Shown: positions 39,001 through 46,651 of the stretch, piece by piece
How positions within the stretch are numbered: the stretch's first letter is position 1
Layout: every line of letters begins with the position of its first letter
From: an uncultured Persicobacter sp.
Lineage (GTDB): Bacteria; Bacteroidota; Bacteroidia; Cytophagales; Cyclobacteriaceae
Direction: 5' to 3'
NCBI GenBank assembly: GCA_947498325.1
Contig: CANMKE010000008.1
Location: forward strand, 62,001-126,000
Length of the DNA: 64,000 nucleotides
Position numbers and translations under genes: made by a program
The notes under the pieces: generated by a model
Databases searched by the model: none
What the model was told of the DNA's origin: nothing
Seen by the model: only the letters and a program-made list of their open reading frames with translations

Positions 39001-39196
39001 AATTCCCCTTAAAGTCAGTTATAGTACCACTGCCTTGATCAGACTTTAAAAAAATACTAACTCCTGGTATGGGTGCTTTGTCCTTGGAGTCAGTAACAGT
39101 TCCGTCAATCTTGATTTGTGCCATTGCAACTGGTGAAATCAACATCAACAAAATCACGATGTGGGTCCTCACTTTCGTAAAAATGCTAAATTTCAT
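36095..39196 (-). CDS. SusC-like TonB-dependent outer-membrane transporter
   Basis: A 1033-residue SusC/RagA transporter. After a signal peptide come a carboxypeptidase-D regulatory-like domain (about 28-115, IDGTVTDSKDKAPIPGVSI), the VVGYGVQKKKEITGAV segment that precedes the plug, the plug (about 120-240, SPLYIVDGIPF, IESIDVLKDGAAAAIYGTRGAAGVILITTK) and a beta-barrel ending in GLQLNF with a terminal phenylalanine. It imports oligosaccharides with energy from TonB. It is the first gene of the SusC-SusD-lipoprotein operon. No perfect Bacteroidota promoter was found upstream. Confidence 0.95.
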   Translation of the reverse strand: MKFSIFTKVRTHIVILLMLISPVAMAQIKIDGTVTDSKDKAPIPGVSIFLKSDQGSGTITDFKGNFSFEVPSQEEVLIIKAVGYNTQELRVGNQRNINVLLMPSVQELEELIVVGYGVQKKKEITGAVASLKTDEILKTPTSDLGESLQGQIAGVNIQQSSGRPGASANVQIRGLLSATNAGSPLYIVDGIPFNRDPNIAPEQIESIDVLKDGAAAAIYGTRGAAGVILITTKRGKEGKMKVDFTAYGGVQNITSGTPLMGTNDQLYVDNVRLKADGNDPLYFTFDPDLLQHDNNYVDDVLNNNAAMQSYNLNVSGGSEQLKFNVSTNYFKQDGVMINSGFERFSTRMNGEFKQNRFRAFASLGITNETREQEPWGIYEYAIAQKPWTPAYSSLPKVGGNGIFVPSDNALRFGWMARQLNNSDEREVFQTNLALTLEYELMDGLKISTNLGRNTYAYDRTYFQPQFLVYNESGLVTAGSNIDAKLDKNYINNTGLTLENVLNYNKTFGKHNVGFTAVYSMEQYNYEEINFGVVGLLANSTPTIGAGLEGTLPTGFEHVQALTGKLLRAQYGYDNRYLASFSFRRDGSSNFSESNRYGNFLGGSVGWNISEENFFKNASGLSFITNFKLRASYAQVGNQAIQPYSFIQVLESGSDYPFGPEGKENLINGVIQRRFANPDIKWETTHSRNIGIDLSLFEDKLTFSADYYENDKSDMLLPQTLPPSSGTWPNNAHSLYNSLTVNAGNMVNKGIELQMGYRKQFENGLQMNLTGTFTRNRNKVTFLNGIDGFAVSGGRPVLTRGANVDPTTFLIVGREAGSFFLLENEGVIKTQEQLDDYNERIEGANARMGDIMYRDQNGDGMIDDNDRVYAGSGQADFDMGMGINLNYKRFDFFTQLFYSQGASIYNGAKLHAYSLGRHADQVYMWTPQNNTSDIPMARNGQEHSNTRARSDYFLEDGTYLRIRNISLGYTIPSKAFNHHIGSMRIYVTTQNPFTFTKYTGFDPEVGGDGLFTRGVDSGNYPITRKFLMGLQLNF

Positions 39197-40113
39197 AAAA
39201 GTTTAGTTAGTTGAAATAAAAAAATTAAGTCGCTTTCTCTGAGGAGTTCCTCATCAAAACGATGGCAGAATATCAGATAAAAAATGATTTGAACTGGTTT
39301 TTACTACTTGATTAAAACTGTTAGTGTTCTTAAAAAAAATGAATAAGACTGATAATTTCACTCAAAACAAAGTTCGTAATTTTTAATGGTAAAAAATATA
39401 AAAATCACAACTGTACAGTTTTTGTTCAGTTCAAATATTGGATCACACCTTATTGTAAACCATTATTAATAAGACACCTACACAACTTTAGGCACCGATA
39501 ATTTAAAGAACCATTTTTGATATAAAATAATGCTAATCATTTATTGTTCATTAAAATTAAATTAAAACGCAACCGCAATAAATTTAAATAAACGATCATT
39601 CCTGAAGTTGGTGTAAACACACTATAAACAATTGACTAAACTAAGGTAAAACTCCCTGCCGTTACAAAACATCAATTTTAGCCCACCTAACCCCAATTGA
39701 TTTTCCATCATAGACGCCTATAAATTGAAAAGATAGAAGGCAATAGAAGCTCCACTTAAGTGAGTGAACCAACATTGCAGTAAGAATGCAATACTTTTTA
39801 GGGAAATCAAGATTTATGGTTCATTAGCAAACTTCTTAGGCGGTCAAAAATTTTAATAGCTTTTGAATCCACCCAAAAGGAGGTCGTGATTAGAAAAGTT
39901 CAACCTAAAACAACATGCCCCCCTACATTTATGATGCTAACCATCTAATCAATCCATATCAAACACACCCTCAACACACTCGCTCCAAACGACTTACTAA
40001 AATAAGTACAGTAATTATATAGTTGTCATTAATATGGTTATTTATTTAGAGCAAATAATTAAAAAAGTTAAATAATTATATTCAACACAACTATTTACTA
40101 TTTTTTATTTATT
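39197..40113. other. Divergent intergenic region between SusC and the GAF sensor
   Basis: About 917 AT-rich bases that must hold the SusC promoter (- strand) and the GAF sensor promoter (+ strand). I find no perfect consensus pair for either, no terminator and no short gene with support. Confidence 0.5.
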
Positions 40114-41688
40114 ATGTTTGACAAATATTGGAGTATTAAGCGATCATTTTTTGCGATCAATTTCGCACTGATTTTAAGTGGATCAATTCTATTAATTAGT
40201 GCCTTTTCTTTCATCAGTAAATCCCTCAACACTAACATAGCATACAGAACCTATGGTCAAACAGTGGATTACTGCACACAATCAATCAAGACAAGCTTCC
40301 TGGAGATTTCCACACTATTATCCTACCACGCTTTCGAGAATGATATCCAGAAAGTGGAAATTATCCAACAAGATCTTCAGTATATCCGAGAGAATATCGA
40401 GCGTCTAAAAAAATTATCATCTGAAGGCTTGGCTCCCCAATTTCAAGATCACATCAACAGCTTGTCAGATGTTTTGCCTTCATTCGAGCAAAGCCTACAG
40501 CAACAATGTCAAAAACCTGAAGCCGAAGTAATTGCCTTGAATTTAATGCCCATCATGAATACTATGACCATGCACCTGAACCAAATGGGCGACCTCAGCT
40601 GGCAAATTTACAGTTCCAAGCAAGAAGATGTCTTCAAAAATTTTGATACTTTCCAAAAGAATATGGTGCTCTTTTCATTGATGATCATTGTAATGATTTT
40701 TGTAACACTCAATTTTTTAAGCCGACATATCATACGAATCGTCAAAAAATTAGAACAAAATATACTCATTCTCAACAATGGTGATTTCCCACAACCATTA
40801 ACACCTAAAAGGCATGAGCTTAACAAAATCATGATGGCAGTAAATCAACTGACTGAAAACCTGCAAAAAATCACGGATTTTGCCTCAGCAGTGGGTAATA
40901 GACAATATGATTCCGAAATTACTGTTTTCAATGAACAAGGAGCCATAGGCACTTCCCTGAAAGATATGCGTCATCAGTTAAAGGAAGTCTCAAAACAAGA
41001 GAAATTACAAATATGGAAAACAGAAAGTATTGCTAAATTTGAAACACTGATCCGAACAAATAACCAAAATGCGACACAATTGTGCGAACAGTTCATCCGT
41101 GCTTTCTGTAAGCACCTTCAAATGACCCAGGCCTTCCTATTTGTTCAAAAAAATGAAGAAACAAAAGACCAATTACAACTCGAAGCAGCTTATGCCTATG
41201 ACCGAAAGAAGTTTATCAATAAGATCATCAAAAAAGGTGAAGGACTTGTCGGACAGTGTTTCATCGAAGAAAAACCGATAGTGCTTAAAGAAATTCCCCA
41301 GGAATATATCTCCATTAGCAGTGGATTAGGTGAAGCTATGCCTACGGTTCTTTATATTTATCCTTTAATCTATAATGAAAAAGTAGAAGGTGTATTAGAG
41401 TTTGCGACTTTCACCCCAATGGATGCGACTCAAAATGACTTTGTGGTCTCTATTTGCGAACCTTTAGCCTCAGCCATCAGGAATCTAAAATCCAATGAAC
41501 ACACCCAACAAATTTTGCAAGAATCCCAATTGATGACAGAACAACTCAAAGCACAAGAAGAGGAGCTTCGCCAAAATTCGGAAGAACTAATGACAACACA
41601 GGAAGAAATGCATAGACGAATTGTAACACTTGAAAATGAACTTCAAAATAAACAAATTCAAGCCTCGCCACTTCCAATTGAAATATAA
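40114..41688 (+). CDS. Membrane sensor protein with HAMP-like and GAF domains, no output domain
   Basis: A 524-residue protein: transmembrane helix at about 12-36, a helical periplasmic part to about 180, a second membrane helix at about 183-203 (VLFSLMIIVMIFVTLNF), a HAMP-like linker, a GAF domain at about 300-455 (KKGEGLVGQCFIEEKPIVL, VLYIYPLIYNEKVEGVLEFATF), and a long C-terminal coiled coil (QEEELRQNSEELMTTQEEM). Coils of this wording usually lead into PAS, kinase or methyl-accepting parts; here the protein ends. The stop lies next to insertion sequence debris, so loss of an output domain is possible. It could also act through protein partners. Ligand unknown. Confidence 0.75.
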   Translation: MFDKYWSIKRSFFAINFALILSGSILLISAFSFISKSLNTNIAYRTYGQTVDYCTQSIKTSFLEISTLLSYHAFENDIQKVEIIQQDLQYIRENIERLKKLSSEGLAPQFQDHINSLSDVLPSFEQSLQQQCQKPEAEVIALNLMPIMNTMTMHLNQMGDLSWQIYSSKQEDVFKNFDTFQKNMVLFSLMIIVMIFVTLNFLSRHIIRIVKKLEQNILILNNGDFPQPLTPKRHELNKIMMAVNQLTENLQKITDFASAVGNRQYDSEITVFNEQGAIGTSLKDMRHQLKEVSKQEKLQIWKTESIAKFETLIRTNNQNATQLCEQFIRAFCKHLQMTQAFLFVQKNEETKDQLQLEAAYAYDRKKFINKIIKKGEGLVGQCFIEEKPIVLKEIPQEYISISSGLGEAMPTVLYIYPLIYNEKVEGVLEFATFTPMDATQNDFVVSICEPLASAIRNLKSNEHTQQILQESQLMTEQLKAQEEELRQNSEELMTTQEEMHRRIVTLENELQNKQIQASPLPIEI

Positions 41689-41780
41689 ATTCATCCCAGC
41701 CTATTGGGAGGAGCCATTATTGAGCAACGCTTGAATTTCTTACGTGAACAGAGACACTATCCCACAAAGTGTGTAAACTC

Positions 41781-41807
41781 TAAAGTTACCCCCAATAATC
41801 GGACAGC
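41781..41807. repeat. IS3 left terminal inverted repeat
   Basis: Begins TAAAGTTACCCCC; pairs with 43128-43154. Confidence 0.6.
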
Positions 41808-41828
41808 ATAAATTGTAACTTGCAGAAT

Positions 41829-42116
41829 ATGAAAACACGAAGAAAATTTTCCGCCGATTTTAAAGCCAAAGTGGCAATTGATGCCATTAAGGAGATTCAA
41901 ACTTTACCGGAGCTGAGCCAGAAATACGAAATCTCCGTTCAGCAAATTAAAAACTGGATAAAGGAATTTCTTTCAGGGGCTTCTTCCGTTTTCGAAAAGG
42001 AAAGTAAGGCCTCAAAGTTGGATGCATCTCATGAAAGCGAAAAGCAGCAGCTCTATTCCAAAATAGGACAACTTCAAGTTCAGGTCGATTTTTTAAAGGA
42101 AGCCTCATTGAAGTAA
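41829..42116 (+). CDS. IS3 transposase OrfA (HTH, DNA-binding)
   Basis: A 95-residue helix-turn-helix protein of the InsE/OrfA type: RRKFSADFKAKVAIDAIKE and SQKYEISVQQIKNWIKEF form the DNA-binding part, followed by a leucine-zipper-like helix (KIGQLQVQVDFLKEA). The ATG at 41829 is preferred to the TTG at 41820. Near its end the frame crosses a slippery heptamer (42089-42095), from which ribosomes can shift -1 into orfB to make the OrfAB transposase. Confidence 0.92.
   Translation: MKTRRKFSADFKAKVAIDAIKEIQTLPELSQKYEISVQQIKNWIKEFLSGASSVFEKESKASKLDASHESEKQQLYSKIGQLQVQVDFLKEASLK
42089..42095 (+). promoter_or_regulatory. Slippery heptamer for -1 programmed frameshift
   Basis: T TTT TTA lies exactly in the X XXY YYZ register of orfA (codons GAT TTT TTA AAG). 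A -1 shift continues as AAA GGA AGC and is open all the way into orfB, giving the OrfAB fusion typical of IS3 elements. Confidence 0.75.
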
Positions 42117-43051
42117 AGAACAGGAATCAAAGAAAAGTCCTGATCAATGAGGAGCATGCTTCCCTGAGCATTTCAGAACAGTGTGAATTATTAGACCTCT
42201 CACGATCAACTTATTATTACAAGTCTAAGGGCGAGACCTCATTGAATCTTGAACTCATGCGACAGATAGATGAAGAATACACCAGAAGGCCTTTCAAAGG
42301 AGTCCCTTCCATGACCTCTTATCTGATAAATGACCTTGGATATTCAGTAAATAAAAAGCGAATAGAACGATTATATAAAGTCATGGGCTTAAAGGCCGTG
42401 GCTCCCGGACTGCACACTTCAAAACCTAATAAAGAGCATCATATCTACCCATATTTGCTTAAGGGGATGAAAATTGAAGAAGTTAATCAGGTTTGGGAGA
42501 CTGACATCACCTACATTCCCATGGCTAAGGGCTTTATGTATTTAATGGCAGTAATAGATGTTTATAGCAGATATGTTGTGGGCTGGTCGGTATCAAATAC
42601 TATGGATGCGGACTGGTGCGTGGAAACCATCAAAGAGTGTGTTAACACTCATGGAGTACCACAAATCGTAAATACTGACCAGGGGGCTCAGTTTACCAGT
42701 CATGAATTCACTGGATATTTAAAATCAAAGGATATCAAAATAAGTATGGATGGAAAGGGACGGGCTTTGGATAATATTTTTGTGGAAAGACTTTGGAGGA
42801 CGGTAAAATATGAAGATATTTACCTAAATGCCTATGACACCGGTCTTGATCTTCAGATTGGATTAATCGAATATTTCAATTATTACAATCAACGGAGGAG
42901 GCATAGCTCTATCGGAGAGCTTCGTCCCGCAGACGTATATGAAAAACAGCAATGCCCGACAACATCAGACGCAAAGGTAATTCCTTGTGCTGAGCAGTGT
43001 CAAGGGCAAGCAAGTGGGGCTGCCGCAGGCGCAACACAGCCCCACCCTTGA
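42095..43051 (+). CDS. IS3 transposase OrfB (DDE integrase)
   Basis: Catalytic part of the transposase, read in the -1 frame relative to orfA; the coordinates begin at the frameshift site. It has the HTH_21-like region (RRPFKGVPSMTSYLINDLGYSVNKKRIERLYKVMGL) and an rve domain with the DDE residues in WETDITYI, VNTDQGAQF and VERLWRTVKYE. YFNYYNQRRRHSSIGELRPADVY is the usual end of IS3 OrfB; about 30 further residues rich in Gln, Ala and Gly follow. No break is seen. Confidence 0.93.
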   Translation, partial: KGSLIEVKNRNQRKVLINEEHASLSISEQCELLDLSRSTYYYKSKGETSLNLELMRQIDEEYTRRPFKGVPSMTSYLINDLGYSVNKKRIERLYKVMGLKAVAPGLHTSKPNKEHHIYPYLLKGMKIEEVNQVWETDITYIPMAKGFMYLMAVIDVYSRYVVGWSVSNTMDADWCVETIKECVNTHGVPQIVNTDQGAQFTSHEFTGYLKSKDIKISMDGKGRALDNIFVERLWRTVKYEDIYLNAYDTGLDLQIGLIEYFNYYNQRRRHSSIGELRPADVYEKQQCPTTSDAKVIPCAEQCQGQASGAAAGATQPHP

Positions 43052-43127
43052 CATTACTCATCAAAGGAATTGAAAGGGCCTCAGATGTTTCAGGCAAAAG
43101 AAATATTAATTTAAAACAGCGCGATCA

Positions 43128-43154
43128 GTTGTTCAGGATTCGGGGGTAGCTTTA
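43128..43154. repeat. IS3 right terminal inverted repeat
   Basis: Reads GGGGGTAGCTTTA at its outer end, complementing the left repeat. It overlaps the last codons of the truncated IS630-type transposase frame. Confidence 0.6.
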
Positions 43155-43879
43155 TTTTTCACCTCCTTTAAAGCGTCAACAAACCGATCTGACTTGGCAT
43201 TTTCAAGCTCACAATAAACACTATTGCCTTTCATGGCATAAAAACCAAAAGTACTAAGTCTGTTTCTTTTAGAGTTTACCTCTTTCCGTTTTTTAAAAAA
43301 GCTCCATAGCCGTGATGAATTGTGATAATTTTGATATGAGGTTTCATCGCAAAAGCCGAAGCTACAATTCTCAAATTTAACATTATCGAGCTCCAACTGC
43401 TGTTTTAAGCCATTTAAACGCATTTTTAATATATTATCAGCATTCTTTGGTCGGTGTATATCTATAGGGCTTGGTTTGTAATAATACATCCCAAACCCCC
43501 TCAATAAATTGACAACGGAGCGTTTACAATACTGTACATTAAACTCTTCTTCTAAATAGGCTCGCACATCCGAGTTTGACCAAAAGTCGATTTGATGAAG
43601 TTCAGTTTTCATTTTAGTGAGCTGCTCTTCACTCAGCTTGGATTCTCGTCCACCATTTTTACCTTGATGACTTTGTCAGGACGTCCGTTTTTTTTCGAGC
43701 CATGCTCTCCTCCAGCTTTTCAAACTACTCTCTGAGACATGAGTAACTTGGGCTACGTGTGAAATATTTCCATCATACTCGTCAATCAGTTTGAGGCATA
43801 ATGCACGGAATTCTTCAGAGTACTTCTTGTTATCATCGAGCCAATTGTTCAATAAATGGATGTCTTCAAGCTTTTTCAT
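43133..43879 (-). pseudogene. IS630-family transposase, nonsense-interrupted and truncated
   Basis: The N-terminal 67 codons (43879-43676) encode an HTH (KKYSEEFRALCLKLIDEYDG, VSESSLKSWRRAWLEKKRTS) and end at TGA 43676-43678. The same frame continues without another stop (GKNGGRESKLSEEQLTKM) into the winged-helix and first DDE part, with GFCDETSYQN and FGFYAMKGNSVY. A single base change (CGA to TGA) would explain the internal stop. The C-terminal half of the DDE domain is missing: the frame runs into the IS3 right end at about 43154. The element is therefore dead. Confidence 0.82.
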
Positions 43880-44358
43880 CGTTTTTTACTACTGGTTGTA
43901 GAGCTATAACAAATTTGGGCGGAAAGTTTCTTCGTGATCTATAAATGATCTTAGAACCACCATATTGAAGGGGCTGTTAGATCGCTAAATGAACGCTTAA
44001 CAAAGACCACCTCAGAATTTGGAGTTGAGGACTTATTTTATTCACAGAAACTTTACGGCTTACCCTTCAAGCTTGAAGATCAATAAACAGACTTTCCTTA
44101 AAAAATCATACTGCCCTTCATCATTACTTTTTTTCCTTCCCTCAAAACCATTATTCGTGATGAGGAAATACTACATCATTCAGTATCAATTTCTGATTTA
44201 TGACAAAATAAATAGCCTTGATGACACTATATGGGCGGTTTTTATTAATTGATGAGTTTTAGATGGGGATTGATTTTTCGGAATGAAAGTAAAAGCTAAC
44301 ACCTTTGTATCACTCCTCGACGAAGGAGCAACTCAACAAATTAAACCTTAACCGAACA
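43880..44358. other. Intergenic debris region upstream of the BspA-like gene
   Basis: About 480 bases after the broken transposase. It includes the 44-codon fragment at 43955-44086 and AT-rich sequence that should hold the promoter of the surface protein gene. No consensus promoter pair found. Confidence 0.45.
43955..44086 (+). pseudogene. Possible C-terminal gene remnant (44 codons)
   Basis: An open stretch without a start codon that ends at TAA 44084-44086. It reads like real protein (SLNERLTKTTSEFGVEDL, FYSQKLYGLPFKLEDQ) with balanced composition. It sits beside insertion sequence remains, so it may be the tail of a gene cut off by transposition. Identity not recognised. Confidence 0.3.
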
Positions 44359-46560
44359 ATGAAAAATTTCTATTTGACGATCCTTTTGTCTCTCCTTTCT
44401 TTAATTACCATGGCTAATGGGGACGAACGCCCCATGATTCTGAAAGTCAATATGGGTGCGCTCAGCCGTTTTGAAATTACCTTTGACCACTACAGGATGG
44501 AGGATGGTAGTAAATTGACGCCTTCAGCCACTATTGATTGGGGCGATGGTAATACCGATCAGGTGGATGAGAATACGTATGGCTATGCCCCTGGCCAAAT
44601 CAGTCATCAGTATCAAGAAGAGGGTGAATTTACCATCACCATTACGGGGACCTACCCAAAGCTTACTCTTGATTTTCAGCCATTCGAGCTTGTGCAGTGG
44701 GGGACGAACCCATTATATACTATAGATGGTCTTTTCTTTAAAAATGATATAATTTACAGCGCGACAGACAGCCCTAATTTTTCTAACATCACGAAAATTT
44801 TTGGGGTTTTTAGATATAGTAACTTTAGCGGTGACCTTGACCTTAATGGTTGGGATATGAGCGGCATATCAGCAATCAATAACTTATTTGAGCGGGCCGA
44901 AATTGAGGGAACATTAAAAATTGACGAGTGGGATGTAAGCAATGTCACCGATATGAATCAATTATTTTTTGGATTTAAAAAGCCTATAGATATAAGTGAT
45001 TGGGATGTAAGCAATGTAACTAATATGGCAGATATGTTCTCTGGTGGTCTTACGGTAACCTCAGACTTGAGTGATTGGGATGTAAGCAATGTGACCAATA
45101 TGGCAGGGATGTTCATTGGCTCTACGGTAACTTCAGACTTGAGTGATTGGGATGTAAGCAATGTGACCAATATGGCCAGGATGTTCACATCCTCTACGAT
45201 CAATACGGATTTGAGTAACTGGGATGTGGGTAATGTTACAGATATGTCAGAGATGTTCGTGTCCGCTACGATCAATACGAATTTGAGCAAATGGGACGTG
45301 AGCAATGTGACCAATATGTCAGGGATATTTGCTTATTCTACTGCCACACCAAATTTAAGTGATTGGGATGTAAGCAACGTTACCGACATGTCCTTTATGT
45401 TCTCCTACTCAAGGATCAATACGGATTTGAGTGGATGGGATGTGAGTAACGTCACTAAAATGAATAGTATGCTGAGTCCCGCTAATGAATTCAGTGCCAA
45501 CAACTATGACAAACTCATTATTGCGTGGAGCCAACTGGATGTTCAGGAAGACGTTACTTTTGACACTCCGAACTATTACTGCTCTGAGGAAGCTGCCAAT
45601 GCACGTCAAAAATTAATGACAGATAAAAACTGGACCATTTCGGAGCCGAAGAATGAATGTAATTATGGCGTGGCATTCGATACGCGAGGAGGAACAGAGG
45701 AAGCGATCGCTTCTGTTTTGGTCAAAGGACCTGCCTATCAGCTTGAAGCGCCAGACACCATCCCTGAACTGAATGGGGTGAAGATGGTGGGTTGGACAAT
45801 GGCAGCCGACGGCAATGGTGAGCTGTGGTCGTTTGAAAATGATACCGTGACAACCGACATGACCCTTTATGCCCGCTATCAATATAACCTGAACATTGAA
45901 GCTACTGAAGGAGCCAATATTGAGCCACTGACACAAATAACTCCTGGAGAGGCTGCTATTTTAGTGGTGACCTTTGAGGAAGGCTATGAACTTGACCAAT
46001 GGTTTATTGACGGGGTGGCGCAAGAAGGAACCAGCGATACCCTAAGAATTGAGAAAGTCGAGCAGGATTTCAAAATTGAGGTCAAGAGTAAATTAAAGCA
46101 ATACCAGGTAGTCGTCCAGGCGCATGATCGGGGGACCATTGAGGTAGATGCGGAAATGGTGGGGCACGGGGGTAGCCTCACCATTCAACTTACGCCAGCG
46201 GAAGATCATCGAGTGGTCGATTTGATCATTAATGGTGAATCCGTTGGTGCGGTGACGACCCACACGATTTCCAACATCACTGAGGATCTTGAAATTTCTG
46301 CAGACTTTTCCGGTTTGCTGGCCAATGCATCGGGACTACAGGTGGAAGTTTATCCGAATCCCTTTACCAATATTGTACATGTAACGGGACTGAAATCCGC
46401 TACTCAAATTCAGCTGGTTAATTTACTGGGGGGTACGGTGAAATCCTTCCCTATCCACGCACAATTGCAAACCTCCCTGAACCTGAATTCCTTGGCTCCT
46501 GGCGTCTATTTATTGTTAATTGACGGGCATCCTGTTAAAAAACTGCTGAAGAAAGACTAA
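44359..46560 (+). CDS. BspA-family (DUF285) repeat surface protein with InlB-type repeats and T9SS tail
   Basis: A 733-residue exported protein. The ATG at 44359 gives the signal MKNFYLTILLSLLSLITMANG; the TTG-started longer frame is discarded. A PKD-like domain (about 25-120) precedes eight DUF285/BspA repeats, most 24 residues long with core WDVSNVTNM..MF (about 190-370). Then come an InlB B-repeat/Flg_new domain (AFDTRGGTEEAI, ending MTLYARYQ), two divergent InlB-like repeats (YELDQWFIDGVAQEG; HRVVDLIINGESVG) and a Por secretion tail (VEVYPNPFTNIVHV, LAPGVYLLLIDG). It should be secreted by type IX and attached at the surface, with a likely role in adhesion or binding. Ligand unknown. Confidence 0.88.
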   Translation: MKNFYLTILLSLLSLITMANGDERPMILKVNMGALSRFEITFDHYRMEDGSKLTPSATIDWGDGNTDQVDENTYGYAPGQISHQYQEEGEFTITITGTYPKLTLDFQPFELVQWGTNPLYTIDGLFFKNDIIYSATDSPNFSNITKIFGVFRYSNFSGDLDLNGWDMSGISAINNLFERAEIEGTLKIDEWDVSNVTDMNQLFFGFKKPIDISDWDVSNVTNMADMFSGGLTVTSDLSDWDVSNVTNMAGMFIGSTVTSDLSDWDVSNVTNMARMFTSSTINTDLSNWDVGNVTDMSEMFVSATINTNLSKWDVSNVTNMSGIFAYSTATPNLSDWDVSNVTDMSFMFSYSRINTDLSGWDVSNVTKMNSMLSPANEFSANNYDKLIIAWSQLDVQEDVTFDTPNYYCSEEAANARQKLMTDKNWTISEPKNECNYGVAFDTRGGTEEAIASVLVKGPAYQLEAPDTIPELNGVKMVGWTMAADGNGELWSFENDTVTTDMTLYARYQYNLNIEATEGANIEPLTQITPGEAAILVVTFEEGYELDQWFIDGVAQEGTSDTLRIEKVEQDFKIEVKSKLKQYQVVVQAHDRGTIEVDAEMVGHGGSLTIQLTPAEDHRVVDLIINGESVGAVTTHTISNITEDLEISADFSGLLANASGLQVEVYPNPFTNIVHVTGLKSATQIQLVNLLGGTVKSFPIHAQLQTSLNLNSLAPGVYLLLIDGHPVKKLLKKD
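44926..45474 (+). repeat. Tandem 72-bp coding repeats (BspA/DUF285 units)
   Basis: Eight consecutive units, each starting with an x-WDV(S/G)NVT core. Six of the seven complete units are exactly 24 codons and one is 25; the eighth is partial. Central units are nearly identical at DNA level (GATTGGGATGTAAGCAATGT is repeated), so slippage or recombination could change copy number. Confidence 0.85.
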
Positions 46561-46609
46561 GCACTAAACTATTATACACTGTTCACAATTTGGTAGTTAT
46601 GCTGTGTAC

Positions 46610-46638
46610 AAAGCCCAACATTTGTTGGGCTTTTTTTG
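46610..46638. terminator. Bidirectional terminator between convergent genes
   Basis: AAGCCCAACA (46611-46620) pairs with TGTTGGGCTT (46623-46632), followed by T7 on the + strand. It ends the surface protein transcript; the - strand regulator ends at 46652 and could use the same hairpin. Confidence 0.85.
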
Positions 46639-46651
46639 TGTCATACGGCTG

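Larger units (their letters stand above)
41781..43154 (+). mobile_element. IS3-family insertion sequence
   Basis: An element of about 1.37 kb with two overlapping transposase frames (orfA, orfB) and imperfect terminal inverted repeats at 41781-41807 and 43128-43154 (18 of 27 positions match when one is reversed and complemented; shared core TAAAG.TACCCCC). No clear target duplication flanks these ends. Ends are placed from the repeats only and may be off by a few bases. Transposase motifs are intact, so it may be active. Confidence 0.8.

Noticed and set aside
41689-41780. Possible IS end or gene remnant left of the IS3 (reads like EQRLNFLREQRHYPTKC in one frame, and GTGTAAACTC near its end)
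   Set aside because: It hints at an older IS terminal sequence, but it is too short and I could not match it to a family or find its partner repeat.
44019-44252. A 77-codon + strand open frame upstream of the BspA-like gene
   Set aside because: Its composition is Phe/Ser/Tyr-rich without a domain, and it overlaps the more protein-like fragment 43955-44086 in another frame.
44926-45474. Tandem repeats considered as a CRISPR array
   Set aside because: The repeats are in frame, have no variable spacers of constant length, and encode DUF285 units.
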